A stretch of DNA of 64,000 bases from CAWATZ01 sp963784995 (GTDB lineage Bacteria > Planctomycetota > Planctomycetia > Gemmatales > Gemmataceae): NCBI GenBank assembly GCA_963784995.1, contig CAWATZ010000006.1, positions 1,377,127 to 1,441,126 of the forward strand. Direction: 5' to 3'. The notes beneath the pieces are model-generated. The model saw only the letters and a list, made by a program, of their open reading frames with translations. It was not told the origin of the DNA and searched no databases. Each line of letters starts with the position of its first letter. Positions within the stretch are counted from its first letter, which is position 1. Of this stretch, positions 52,026 to 61,069 are shown one piece after another. A program made the position numbers and the translations under genes.

Positions 52026-52151
52026 CGGCCTGGGAACCGGCGTTTCTGGAGAGGAAAACGACATCGAGAAAAGTCGTATTCCCTCAGCGGCCACAAGATG
52101 CTATGTGCCGGGCTAAACCGCCATTTGTCCAAGGACCGCAAGGGAAGTACC

Positions 52152-53225
52152 ATGACCGCCTCCCGCCGCTCTGCCCGGGCCCGAGCGACTCTGCGCTGGA
52201 TGGTCCTCGGCTTCTTCCTGCTGCAATTGCTCTTTGTCATCGTGGTCGATGGTTGGTTCCCTCTGTTCTTCGACCCGGAGACCGCAGTGCGGCTGCGCGA
52301 GTTGCAGGCCCACGTGCAAGCCGAGCCGGAGCGTCCGCTCCTTCTCCTGATCGGTTCCTCCCGGACGTGCATGAGTTTTCGACCCGAGGTCCTGGGGCCT
52401 TTGCTGCCTGATCCGGGACCCCAGCCGCTGGTTTACAATTACTCGCACGTGGCCGCCACACCCGCATTCCATCTGCTGCAGTTACAGCGACTGATCCAAT
52501 GGAAGATCAAGCCGCGCTGGGTAGTGGTCGAGGTCATCCCGGTCTGGCTCTCCAGGGAAGGCACCGGTCTGCTCGCCGAGGTCGCCGTGACCCCGGAGTT
52601 GCCCTTTCTCCTGCGGTACACGACCCCAAAGCGGGTGCTGCGCAACTTCTTCATGACCCGCATCGTTCCCTGGCACCGGAACCGCACAGCCCTCCTGGAG
52701 GCGCTTGCCCCCGGATGGGCCGGTGAGGTCGGGCCCCGGGAGGATCCTTTGCTGGCCGGCCATCTGGGCCACGATAACCGCGCCTGGTCGTGGCTCCAGG
52801 ACCCGGCCTTCCGAAGAAGGCAACTGGAGGTCGCACGCCGGGACTATGGGCCAGCCCTCAAGAGCTTTCAGCTCCAGGAATGGCTGACCCGTCCCGTGGC
52901 GGACCTGGTTGCTTTCTGTCGCCGGGAACAGATTGAGCTGGTCCTGATGCTCTCGCCGGAATCCAGCCTGTTTCGCAGCTGGTACGCCCCCGGTTCGGAA
53001 ACGCAGATTCAGGCTTTCTTTGCCGGCCTGAAGCGTCAGCATGGCGTGGCGACCGTGGACTGCCGGCACTGGCTGCCTGACGAGGCTTTCTACGATGGCC
53101 ATCACGTGCTGGAACGCGGCGCCGACACCTTTACCCGCCGCCTGGAGCAGGAGGTGCTCCGCCCCCTTGTCCGAGAGGGCAGCTCTCATTTTCAGTCGCC
53201 ATCAAGGCACAGCGCGAGCCGTTGA
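52152..53225 (+). CDS. membrane-anchored SGNH-hydrolase-like protein
   Basis: 357 residues from ATG 52152. A single N-terminal membrane helix (WMVLGFFLLQLLFVIVV) is followed by an extracytoplasmic domain. LLLLIGSSRTCM supplies the block I Ser, YNYSHVAAT may give the block III Asn region, and FYDGHHVLERGA supplies a DxxH-like pair near the C-terminus. This pattern resembles SGNH/AlgX-AlgJ-type acetyltransferase or esterase folds acting on envelope polysaccharides. No companion MBOAT gene is present, so the substrate is unknown. Confidence 0.55.
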   Translation: MTASRRSARARATLRWMVLGFFLLQLLFVIVVDGWFPLFFDPETAVRLRELQAHVQAEPERPLLLLIGSSRTCMSFRPEVLGPLLPDPGPQPLVYNYSHVAATPAFHLLQLQRLIQWKIKPRWVVVEVIPVWLSREGTGLLAEVAVTPELPFLLRYTTPKRVLRNFFMTRIVPWHRNRTALLEALAPGWAGEVGPREDPLLAGHLGHDNRAWSWLQDPAFRRRQLEVARRDYGPALKSFQLQEWLTRPVADLVAFCRREQIELVLMLSPESSLFRSWYAPGSETQIQAFFAGLKRQHGVATVDCRHWLPDEAFYDGHHVLERGADTFTRRLEQEVLRPLVREGSSHFQSPSRHSASR

Positions 53226-53232
53226 CGAATTG

Positions 53233-53278
53233 CCTCTTTTTCTCCCCTCTCCCCGCTGGGGGAGAGGGGAGAAAGAGG
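53233..53278. terminator. bidirectional terminator-like hairpin
   Basis: CCTCTTTTTCTCCCCTCTCC and its near-complement around GCTG form a long hairpin between the two converging genes (stops at 53225 and 53295). The AT-rich outer part supplies T-runs on both strands. Confidence 0.6.
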
Positions 53279-53294
53279 TTATGTCCGCTCGCTC

Positions 53295-54563
53295 TCAGCG
53301 TTTGCCGATGCAGTACAGATACTGATCGTTGCGCAGGAACAGCTGACCATCGCTGACGGCGAGCGAGGCGTTGGATCGGCTGGTGTCGCCGGCAATGACG
53401 TTGTGGGCCAGCTGCTGGAACTTCGGCTGCGCGGCCACAACGTAGGTGCCCTTCGTCTTCGAGACGAAATAGAGCTTGCCGTCGGCGAGGACCGGCGAGG
53501 CCCAGATCTGGCCCGAGTCCGGCTTGAGGCGTTCGGAGTATACGACCTTGCCGGTGGCCGCTTCCTGACAAACGACAACGCCGCCCGAATCGCTGGCCCA
53601 GTAGAGATAGCCGTCGTGATAAATCGGCGAGCCGACGTTGGAGCCTCTGGTGAGACGCCAGAGGACGTTTGTCTTGGTAACGTCGCCCCTGCCGCCGGCC
53701 TTGACCGCAAGAGACGTGCTGCCGCCACCGATCGCGTAGACGACGCCATCGTGAGCGACAACGCTTGGACAGACGTAGCTATGGACGCCGTCGGCCCGCC
53801 ACAATTCCTTGCCCGTGCTGGGATCGACAGCGACCACCCAATTCTGAATGCTGACGACGAGTTCTTGCGTCTTCTCCGGGGTCGTCACCAGGACCGGCGT
53901 GTTCCACGCCGAGTTGATTCCGGGCGAGCGCCAGACTTCCTTGCCGTCTGTCTTGTTCAGGGCGACAAGGGCGCCGCTCTCGACGCTGGCGTTGACGATC
54001 AGCAAGTCCTTGTACAGGATGGGGGACGCACCGGAGCCCCAACCGTTGGTGTTCTTGCCAACCAGGGTGTGCCAGATCTCTTTACCATTCAGATCGAAGC
54101 ACCAGACGCCCGATTTGCCGAAGTAAACGTAGAGCCGTTCGCCGTCGCAGATCGGCGTGCTGGCCGCGTAGCCGTGATAGGAGCCTTCCCCCTGGTACTT
54201 GTGTTCGGGAAGGAGCGGCTGGAATTCCTTGGCCCATGACGTTCTTCCCGTGGCCCGATCCAGGCAGAGGAGATGCCGCCGCAGCTCTTCCATGCTGCCG
54301 GGGTCCTTGACCTCCATCCCATAACCGGAGTAACAGGTGACGAAGACACGGTTGCCTTGCGTCACCGGACAGGAGGCGCCTGCCCCCGGCAGTTTCACCT
54401 TCCAGACAATGTTCTTCTCCGCCGACCATTCGGTCGGCAGTCCTGTTTCGCTGCTGACGCCGAGCCCATGCGGCCCGCGGAATTGCCGCCAATCCGCACC
54501 CAGTGCGGCAGCGACGGCCACGGCAACGAAGAAGACACAGACGCTTCGGTGACAACGACGCAT
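53295..54563 (-). CDS. secreted PQQ-binding-like beta-propeller protein
   Basis: 422 residues from ATG 54563, with GGGAGG upstream. The signal peptide MRRCHRSVCVFFVAVAVAAALGA is followed by WRQFRGPHGLGVSSETGLPTEWS and repeated blades of the type ALNKTDGKEVW, AVDPSTGKELWRAD, QEAATGKVVYSERL. These blades define PQQ-like/BamB-like beta-propellers. Such proteins are common in planctomycetes with WRQFRG starts. An enzymatic PQQ site is not evident, and they may bind other proteins or sugars. The last residues (DQYLYCIGK) are a complete final blade. Confidence 0.85.
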   Translation of the reverse strand: MRRCHRSVCVFFVAVAVAAALGADWRQFRGPHGLGVSSETGLPTEWSAEKNIVWKVKLPGAGASCPVTQGNRVFVTCYSGYGMEVKDPGSMEELRRHLLCLDRATGRTSWAKEFQPLLPEHKYQGEGSYHGYAASTPICDGERLYVYFGKSGVWCFDLNGKEIWHTLVGKNTNGWGSGASPILYKDLLIVNASVESGALVALNKTDGKEVWRSPGINSAWNTPVLVTTPEKTQELVVSIQNWVVAVDPSTGKELWRADGVHSYVCPSVVAHDGVVYAIGGGSTSLAVKAGGRGDVTKTNVLWRLTRGSNVGSPIYHDGYLYWASDSGGVVVCQEAATGKVVYSERLKPDSGQIWASPVLADGKLYFVSKTKGTYVVAAQPKFQQLAHNVIAGDTSRSNASLAVSDGQLFLRNDQYLYCIGKR

Positions 54564-54802
54564 GAGAGAAGCCTCCCTGAAAGTCCAAGGCGAGATTGTT
54601 GTCTGATCGACCAAGATCAGAAGGCGAGCGGCGCGGCGTAAGCCCGCCGGTAGCAGCCTCGAACTGGCACCGGCCCGCTGCGCATCGCGCTAAAGCGAAG
54701 CCGCTCGCCACACTCCTTACTGACTTTGATTCTCAACACTCAGAAGGATTATGAAGGAAGGAGGGCCCGCTGTCCAGAAGAGGCTGCATCCGAACCTCTC
54801 CG

Positions 54803-54825
54803 CCCCTCCCCGCTTCGGGGAGGGG
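54803..54825 (-). terminator. hairpin after the kinase gene
   Basis: CCCCTCCCCG-CTT-CGGGGAGGGG, a perfect ten-pair stem, lies 21 bases beyond the kinase stop. The 282-base spacer to the beta-propeller gene also holds a GGCGAGCGG/CCGCTCGCC inverted pair near 54624-54709. Confidence 0.55.
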
Positions 54826-54845
54826 TGTTGACGGAGTCGCCCGCA

Positions 54846-57443
54846 TCATCGCTGCCGCGGTAACTTGTCGCGGAGCTTCTGGGACGGAGAATGCCGGGGG
54901 TTGGCTCGCAAGGCACGGTCCAGGCTGGCCCGGGCAGCAGCGGCATCGTTGCGGGCAAGGTAGATCAGAGCGAAGTTGTAGTGGACCGTATCCGCGTCAT
55001 AGCCCAGGTCAAGGGCGCGGTGCAGGTCCGCCGCTGCTTCCGTGAGCCGGCCCGCCTGGTAATGGAGCAGCCCACGGTTCAGCGCCGCGGGAGCCAGTCT
55101 CGCATCGCGCTGCAAGGCCCGGTCATAATCGAGCCTGGCCTGCTCGGGGCAGTCCAGTGCCGTCAAGACCAGGGCACGGTTGAAGTAAACCCGAGCAGCC
55201 CCGGGCACCAGTGCCACACACGCGGAAAAAGCCATCAGCGCTTCCTGATGGTGTCCCTGCCGGTAAGCACACTGGCCAAGGTAGTAGTTAGGCCAGAGTC
55301 CCCCGGGGTCCATCTCCCGGGCCCGAGCCAGGTGTGAGGCCGCATCGTCGAGCCGATCGGAACGGAGCAGGGAACGTCCCAGGGCCCAATGCTCCCAGGC
55401 CGTGCGCGGCTCGGGAGCGGGCGAGCCTGCTCCAGCGTCGCGCAACCCCAGCCCGGCGGCATGACGCTGTTGTTCCTGTCGAAGGACGGCACTGGTCCCC
55501 AGCAGCGTCTCCGCCTGTGCAAGGACTTTCCGGGCCTCCCGGTGAGCCGAGGCGGCGTCCCCAGGAGCGGCCAGGCGGACGCGCAGGTCGGCTCCGAGGA
55601 TGGCCAGGTCCAGCAGGTCGGCGCGGATCTGTTCCCGCGCCGCGGGATCAAGGTCACGACTCAGGCGCTCCAGGATCTGCTCACGTCTCTCCCACAGGGC
55701 CCGGCATTGCCCTTCCAGCGCGCGGGCCTGGCGGGGCAGCAGGAACTCGTCTCCGGTCAGAAAGCGGATTTGATCGGCCAGCCCATGCAGTTCCTGGGCG
55801 GCCTGCGCCTGTTCTCCCAGGCGGACCTGGCGGATCAGTTCTTGCTCCAGTTGCCGGTTGCTCAGCGTCGCTCGGGCCCTGTCCAGGCCGCCGCGCAGGG
55901 TCGCCAGAGCGTCGGAATACTGGCCGCGCCGCAGCAACTGCTGGCCTTCCCGAAGGGCCCCGAGGACCGCCTCTTCGCGCTGATTGGCCTGATGCAGCAC
56001 CAGGGCGATGGCGGTGCCGCCGCAAGCCAGGACCGCGGCGAACAGGAGCAGGACGACCACTCCGTGAGGCCGCCGGCGCCGCCATTTCCGCCAGCGCTCC
56101 AGCCAGTTGCGATTGCCGACGTGGCGCAACGGCTGGTTGGCCAGGTGCAGACGCAGGTCGGCCGCCAGGTCGGCCGCGATGGCGTAGCGGTTGCGCGGAG
56201 CGTCGGCCAGGCATTTGCCCAGGATGTCCGCCAACCCAACCCCCATCTCCAGCTTTCGCAGTCGGGAGTCGAGGTCCGCTCGCCGGAACGAATCCGGCAG
56301 CGGCTGGTTGCTGCTCTCGCCTCCTGGGGCCTTTGAGGCCCGGACGTCCTGGCTGAACGCCGACGCCAGGAGCCGGCCAAGCAGCATTCCCAGCGAGTAA
56401 ACGTCAGCCCGGGCATCGACCGGGAAACTCAGGGGCTGACCCCGCTGCACCGCGGCCAGCGCTTTCTCCTGTTCGGGCGCCATGTACCCGCGCGTTCCAC
56501 CAAGCCATTCGGGGACCGCTCCTCCCGCGGGGAGAGGCTCGCGGGCCAGGTGGAAATCCAGCAGCATGGGCTGGCCGTCGGCCGTCAGCAGGACGTTGGA
56601 CGGCTTGACGTCCAGATGCACCAGCCCCTGCTGGTGGGCATAATGCAGAGCGTCGGCCAGGCAGGCCCCGATCCAGCAGACGGCCTCGACGACGGAGGCC
56701 GTCGTCAGGAACTGACGAGCGGGGCCGCTCCGGGAGCGCCAGGCCACCGGAGAAAGCGACTGGAGCCGATCCAGGGTTTCCAGCAGCTGCCGGCCCCAGC
56801 GATCCGGATCCTTCCCCTGCATCTCCCCCAGAAGACGCGCCAGCGACGTGCCGCCGAGATAAGGCATGCACAGCAGCTGCAGATCGCGAGCAACCTCTTC
56901 CTGGACAAACAGCAGCGGAACAATGTGCGGATGCTGCAGCCGGGCCAGCGACAGATGCTCACGGTCCGCTCCGGAGTGCGGGCCGGCCGACAGCGGGACC
57001 ACCTTCAGGACGACAGGCCGATCGGCCAGGTCGGGCTGGGTGGCCAGGAACACCCGGCCCTGCCGACCCCGGCCCACCTCGGCCAGCAGGTGAAACGCAG
57101 CCAGCGTCTCCCCTGCCCCGGGGAAGCGCGGCATGGCCGCGACAGGGCCGAGCAGACGCTGGCACTCGAACAGGACTTCCAGATGCTGCTGCCAGTGGGG
57201 AAAACGGAGACGGTATTCTTCCAGCGAAGGAGCCTCGCCGGCCTCCTGACGCTGGCAAATCTCTTCGTAAATCAGGGGCACAACCACTTCGGCCACCGGC
57301 TCCAGATCGCCGTGCTGGGCCAGGATTTCCTCAACCCGGCAGGGGGAACCCTCCCGCCAGCGCCGCGCCAGCTCCTCGGGGAGTTGTCCGGCGAGGGTTG
57401 CGGGGTCGGCAGGCTCGAACCGGCTGGTGGAGGAGGGAACCAT
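54846..57443 (-). CDS. membrane Ser/Thr protein kinase with C-terminal TPRs, DFG replaced by DFH
   Basis: 865 residues. An ~115-residue helical N-terminus precedes the kinase. The glycine loop is GRGRQG at 124-129, Lys147 in VVLKVV and helix-C Glu162. The catalytic loop HLDVKPSN spans 276-283 (Asp278, Lys280, Asn283). The metal-binding motif is DFH (296-298) instead of DFG, and MAPEQ lies at 321-325. A membrane helix (VVVLLLFAAVLACGGTAIALVL) follows near 455. The C-terminal ~300 residues are helical TPR repeats (NYYLGQCAYRQGHHQEALMAF, ALNRGLLHYQAGRLTEAAADL). It starts 18 bases after the sigma factor stop, so it is probably its cotranscribed signalling partner. Confidence 0.88.
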   Translation of the reverse strand: MVPSSTSRFEPADPATLAGQLPEELARRWREGSPCRVEEILAQHGDLEPVAEVVVPLIYEEICQRQEAGEAPSLEEYRLRFPHWQQHLEVLFECQRLLGPVAAMPRFPGAGETLAAFHLLAEVGRGRQGRVFLATQPDLADRPVVLKVVPLSAGPHSGADREHLSLARLQHPHIVPLLFVQEEVARDLQLLCMPYLGGTSLARLLGEMQGKDPDRWGRQLLETLDRLQSLSPVAWRSRSGPARQFLTTASVVEAVCWIGACLADALHYAHQQGLVHLDVKPSNVLLTADGQPMLLDFHLAREPLPAGGAVPEWLGGTRGYMAPEQEKALAAVQRGQPLSFPVDARADVYSLGMLLGRLLASAFSQDVRASKAPGGESSNQPLPDSFRRADLDSRLRKLEMGVGLADILGKCLADAPRNRYAIAADLAADLRLHLANQPLRHVGNRNWLERWRKWRRRRPHGVVVLLLFAAVLACGGTAIALVLHQANQREEAVLGALREGQQLLRRGQYSDALATLRGGLDRARATLSNRQLEQELIRQVRLGEQAQAAQELHGLADQIRFLTGDEFLLPRQARALEGQCRALWERREQILERLSRDLDPAAREQIRADLLDLAILGADLRVRLAAPGDAASAHREARKVLAQAETLLGTSAVLRQEQQRHAAGLGLRDAGAGSPAPEPRTAWEHWALGRSLLRSDRLDDAASHLARAREMDPGGLWPNYYLGQCAYRQGHHQEALMAFSACVALVPGAARVYFNRALVLTALDCPEQARLDYDRALQRDARLAPAALNRGLLHYQAGRLTEAAADLHRALDLGYDADTVHYNFALIYLARNDAAAARASLDRALRANPRHSPSQKLRDKLPRQR

Positions 57444-57461
57444 GAATGGAGCAACCTTCCG

Positions 57462-58022
57462 TTATTGCTGCAAGGCCAGCTGGCTTGCCAGGTTGCGCAA
57501 GATGCGGCGGATGCTGTCCTCATGCCAGCCGGTCCGGGCGGCGATCTCGGGCACCGACAGCCCCTCGCGCTTCAGCTGGAGCATCTCGCGGTGGGCCGGC
57601 TGACAGCGGCTCAGGAGCTGCTCCCAGAGTTCTTCCGCCTGAGCGACCTCGCTGGGCCGGGGCAGCGCGGCGGGGCCGGCCCGTTCCAGATCGTTGTCCC
57701 GGGCCCGTTCCTCGTACTCGCGGGCACAGCGTTGCCGGCGGGCCTTGTCGAGGAACCGGTTCCGCGTCGCCTTCACCAGAAAGGCCCGCAAGTGCTCGGC
57801 ATCGGTGAAACGCCAGCCGGCGGAACGAAAGCCCTGCAGCAGATCGACCCAGATCGACTGGACCACGTCCATCGAGTCAAAGCTGGCCTGCAAGTCCGCT
57901 CCCAGTTGCCGGCGCACCACGCTGCGCAGGATCGGCTCATAGGCCTGGAAGACCTCGGCGGCCGCTTTCGTGTCGCCGCTACAGAGCTTTTCCAGAAGGA
58001 CGGCCAGGGATGGCTCGCTCAT
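57462..58022 (-). CDS. ECF-family RNA polymerase sigma factor
   Basis: 186 residues from ATG 58022 (GAGGAG upstream). Region 2 contains FDSMDVVQSIWVDLLQGF and LRAFLVKATRNRFLDKARR (promoter melting and -10 recognition). Region 4 is the helix-turn-helix LSVPEIAARTGWHEDSIRRILRN. Regions 3 and 1 are absent, as in ECF sigma factors. No separate anti-sigma gene is visible. It overlaps the upstream gene by four bases and precedes a Ser/Thr kinase, the arrangement known for planctomycete ECF groups that may be controlled by phosphorylation. Confidence 0.92.
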   Translation of the reverse strand: MSEPSLAVLLEKLCSGDTKAAAEVFQAYEPILRSVVRRQLGADLQASFDSMDVVQSIWVDLLQGFRSAGWRFTDAEHLRAFLVKATRNRFLDKARRQRCAREYEERARDNDLERAGPAALPRPSEVAQAEELWEQLLSRCQPAHREMLQLKREGLSVPEIAARTGWHEDSIRRILRNLASQLALQQ

Positions 58023-59335
58023 GAATGCTCCTCGGTCGATGCCTGTTCCGGTCGGGGATACCAGCAAAACAGCGGATCGCCGGTCCATCCCAGCGCCGGC
58101 TGCCGGGAAGGGCCCCGCTGCCGGCGGACGACCTCGGCGATCGAGACGACCGCTGCGGTGGTCAGCAGCGACCAGTACAGATTGGGTCCGGTCGGCGCAT
58201 GCCACAGGGCCGAGCCGATCTGGTCCAGTCGCGCCAGGAACGACTGCACACCTGCCTGGACGGCCGCGCCATCAAGGGCCAGGCCTCCGGGCAGCAGTCC
58301 CGCACCCAGCGGCTGGCACTCTTGCCAGACCTGGTCAAGGGCCGCCTGGCCATCGCAGTTGGGACTCTCGTTCCCGGCAGCAAGGACGACAGCCGTCGGA
58401 GGAACGTCGCCACGGTCGCTCTCGCTGGCAACCGGACCGGCTTCGGAAGGCAAACGCACGCCGGCTGTTGAGCCGAGTGTCGGAGGCGTTGCGGCAATGG
58501 CAAGGACAGATCCTGGCAGACCGCTTTGCTCCGGTTTGGAGTTGGTGCTTTCGCGCAGGAACACCGTGCTGACCGAACCCTGGGCAGGTGACGGAGGTTG
58601 GACCGCGGTCGTGGCCCCCGAGGTGACACTGGCCAGCTTCTGTTCCTGACCCGCGGTCAAGGGACTGTTCGTAGCCACGGTCGAGGTCTGATTCTGATTT
58701 TCGGCCGTGGGACTGCTGGCAACAGCAGTCGGTTGCCGTTCCGGACTGGACAGGCCATTGTCGGAGTTGTCCGGATCGCTGCTCTCCAGGTTCGGGCTCG
58801 AAGTCGATGGCGCTTGCGGCTGATTCGCATTCTGGGGAGCAGGCGGCGGGGGTTGGACTGTCTGGGCAGGCGTCTCCTGGGAATCCACCTGGTTCTGTCC
58901 CGTGGTGTCTTCTGTCGGGCTGGGCGTTGGGGCCACGTTCCCCTGGCGGTCCGTCTGATCGTCACTGCCGCTCAAACGCGAATTCTCCCCGTCCGACTCG
59001 TTGGATGGAGGCGACAACTGGGTGGAAGACGTGCTGGAACTGGCATTGTCCGGAGAATCGGTCTCGGTTGGCTGAGTGAAATTGGGGTTCGCCCGGGAGT
59101 TTTCCGCAGAGTCGGAACTCGCTTGCTGATTCTCTGATCCCGAAGTGGTTGCAGTCTGGTCGCCACCGTCGTTTCGGATGGCAGTCGAGTCGAGCGGGTG
59201 CGCGGTCTGCTCGGGAACGTCGGACGGCGCGGGAGCGATTCCTGTCGGCGCCAGGGAAGTGGTGCCGCTCAGCTGGCGTCGCTCTTCGAGGATTTCCAGT
59301 TCGAGTCTGGATCGGGAGTGTGAACGGAAACGCAT
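58019..59335 (-). CDS. low-complexity protein with LExLExRxxLS N-terminus and C-terminal membrane helix
   Basis: 438 residues from ATG 59335 (GAGGAGG site). The N-terminus RFRSHSRSRLELEILEERRQLS matches the LExLExRxxLS (LEPR-XLL-like) motif of many exported planctomycete proteins. The next ~250 residues are Ser/Thr/Asn/Gln/Pro-rich and probably unstructured. Near the C-terminus there is one hydrophobic helix (LYWSLLTTAAVVSIAEVV) followed by a basic tail. No catalytic motif is seen. Its ATGA overlap with the ECF sigma gene suggests it could sense or sequester the sigma factor, but no anti-sigma fold is recognisable. Confidence 0.7.
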   Translation of the reverse strand: MRFRSHSRSRLELEILEERRQLSGTTSLAPTGIAPAPSDVPEQTAHPLDSTAIRNDGGDQTATTSGSENQQASSDSAENSRANPNFTQPTETDSPDNASSSTSSTQLSPPSNESDGENSRLSGSDDQTDRQGNVAPTPSPTEDTTGQNQVDSQETPAQTVQPPPPAPQNANQPQAPSTSSPNLESSDPDNSDNGLSSPERQPTAVASSPTAENQNQTSTVATNSPLTAGQEQKLASVTSGATTAVQPPSPAQGSVSTVFLRESTNSKPEQSGLPGSVLAIAATPPTLGSTAGVRLPSEAGPVASESDRGDVPPTAVVLAAGNESPNCDGQAALDQVWQECQPLGAGLLPGGLALDGAAVQAGVQSFLARLDQIGSALWHAPTGPNLYWSLLTTAAVVSIAEVVRRQRGPSRQPALGWTGDPLFCWYPRPEQASTEEHS

Positions 59336-59471
59336 GGAGTCTCCTCCTCTGACATCGACAGTTCCAACCTGTCGAGCAAGCAGATGCTGCTGCCTACCTG
59401 GACGTGGGGGGCGTTGGTGGCCGTGAACGACCGATCGAGTCCTCGGTCCACGGGGCTCACCACACGCTCTC

Positions 59472-59499
59472 AGTATAGCCGTCCCTCCCTGGGAGTCCA
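59472..59499 (-). promoter_or_regulatory. candidate promoter of the ECF/kinase operon
   Basis: Minus strand TGGACT (59499-59494), 16-base spacer, TATACT (59477-59472), about 137 bases upstream of the first ATG. The -10 is consensus-like, the -35 moderate. Confidence 0.45.
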
Positions 59500-59558
59500 G
59501 GAGAAAAGGAAAAACCTCTTCCGAACTCATCGGTCAGGAGCGTGGTGCCTGCGGAGGA

Positions 59559-59984
59559 TCATCCGGGAACCAGGGCCACGGCCCGGCACCAGCCGGCGCT
59601 GGCCCCCTTGATCTTGACCGGCAGGCACGACACCCAGAAGCCGAAGGGCCACGGAATCCGGTCGAGGTTGGCGAGTTTCTCGATCTGGCAATACTCTCGG
59701 GTCAGGCCCGCGAAGTGGGCCGGCCAGACGTACCGGCCGTCGCCGGTGCGGCGGTAGACCGCCACCATCGAGGCAAAGGGCCGATCAAGCGTGCAGGCGT
59801 CGATGCCGACCATCTTCACCCCCTGCTCGACCAACCACAGCACGCCGTCCCGGCCCAGGCCCGGCTGGGCGTAATACTCCTTGGAGTCTAAACCCCGTTC
59901 CGTTTGAAACCAGGAGTCGTAGGGTGGGCCGAGCGCAGCGAGGCCCACCGTCTGGTGTGGTGGGCCTCGCTGCGCTCGGCCCAC
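59559..59984 (-). pseudogene. C-terminal remnant of a cyclase-family protein
   Basis: From about 59918 down to 59559 the frame reads as the end of a cyclase/kynurenine-formamidase-like protein: DSWFQTERGLDSKEYYAQPG, VKMVGIDACTLDRPF, YVWPAHFAGLTREYCQIEKLANLDRIPWPFGF and VSCLPVKIKGASAGWCRAVAL. This covers only the last ~120 residues of a family usually over 200 long. The metal-binding N-terminal half is missing, replaced upstream by the palindrome at 59917-59991. The remnant cannot be active by itself. Confidence 0.65.
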
Positions 59985-60032
59985 CCTACGACCTCACTGC
60001 GGACTCCTGGTTTCAAACGGAACGGGGTTTAG
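59888..60032. repeat. nested foldback: 31-base duplicated arms around a palindromic repeat
   Basis: 59888-59918 and 60002-60032 are exact 31-base inverted copies (CTAAACCCCGTTCCGTTTGA...). Between them lies a perfect palindrome, 59917-59991, with arms GTAGGGTGGGCCGAGCGCAG. The left outer arm is cyclase coding sequence (DSWFQTERGL), so the right arm is an inverted duplicate of it. Confidence 0.9.
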
Positions 60033-60348
60033 CCTCACCTTCGCCTTCGTCGAGGAGGGCAAGACCGTGAGCGCTGTGAACGCCCAGGGGACCGATGCGG
60101 GCGGAGGCGGGAAAAGCCGCTCACGCCGGTATGAGCTGACTTGCTGGTCTTCCGAGGCAGCCACCGGCCTGAAGGTCCGCCAGATAGGTGACACCGTCAC
60201 CGAAACGCGGACGCGCTTTCCAGGTCCGCCGCTGCTGGAACACATCGTCTCTGCGGATGGGAAGAGTGTCCTTTTCGCCGGCGGGCGCGACGAGAAGGTG
60301 ATCCCCGTTATTTGCAGGTCTGCCACGACGTTTGCCATGCGGCCGTGA
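60033..60348 (+). pseudogene. WD40-like fragment
   Basis: Plus-strand frame reading GFSLTFAFVEEGKTVSAVNAQ... YELTCWSSEAATGLKVRQIGD ... LEHIVSADGKSVLFAGGRDEK, with a GTG at 60067 as the first possible start. The FVEEGKTVSAV and SADGKSVLFAGGRD strands are typical of WD40 blades in planctomycetes. It lacks both ends: it begins at the right foldback arm and passes near 60300 into unrelated sequence. Confidence 0.5.
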
Positions 60349-60851
60349 TGTTCGAGGACCAGGCGGACGTGCTGCACCGCTATCACCAGGCGGGCATTGG
60401 CGTGGGCAAGGTGCAGGTCTCCTCCGCGGTGGAGGCAGATCTGAATCGGCTGCCGCCCGAAGAGCGCGGCGCGGCCCTGCGTCAGCTAGCCGAGTTCAAC
60501 GAGGATCGCTACCTGCATCAGACCAGCGTGCGAGCTGCGCCGAGTGCGACCGCCGCGTTCTACGAGGACCTACCACTGGCCCTGGCAGCAGCGGGGAAGG
60601 GCCCGGCAACGGGCGAGTGGCGGGTTCACTTCCACGTCCCGGTGTACTTGCAGCGCTTCGGCCGGCTGGAGGCGCTGCAGCGGCCGATCCTGGAGTGTCT
60701 GAGGACGACGCGGGAGCTGGGCAACCCGGAGGTGTACGAGGTCGAGACGTATGCCTGGAGCGTGCTGCCGGAGGAACTGCGCCAGCCGGACCTGGCGGCG
60801 GGAATTGCCCACAAGTTGACGTGGTTCCAGGAGCAGCTGGAATTGGAGTGA
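60312..60851 (+). pseudogene. C-terminal remnant of an EboE-like protein
   Basis: About 179 residues starting LQVCHDVCHAAVMFEDQ, followed by GIGVGKVQVSSAVEADLNRL, FNEDRYLHQTSVRA and FHVPVYLQRFGRLEALQRPILECLRTTREL, then YEVETYAWSVLP. This resembles the C-terminal half of EboE (TIM-barrel metabolite-traffic protein of the eboABCDEF cluster). The N-terminal half and all other ebo genes are absent. The first residues overlap the WD40-like fragment in another frame. Confidence 0.6.
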
Positions 60852-61069
60852 TGGTTCGCTCAGATCGAGGGAGAAACCGGGCCATGGCAGGTGCGTATAT
60901 CGGATCCCGGCATCTTTTCCGGTCTCGTTCCCGTTGAGATGGACTGGACCTGTGACGTTGCCTTCGGGACGATAAATACATGGGTCCCCTTTGTTGTTGC
61001 TTACACGTCTTTCGGCCAGTATTCGTGACGTGCGTCCCTTGTCTGCTCTGCTTCCTTTCAGGTGATGGA

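Noticed and set aside
60332..60937. 201-codon plus-strand frame overlapping the EboE remnant
   Set aside because: Gly/Arg/Ala-rich shadow. The other frame carries the recognisable EboE C-terminus.
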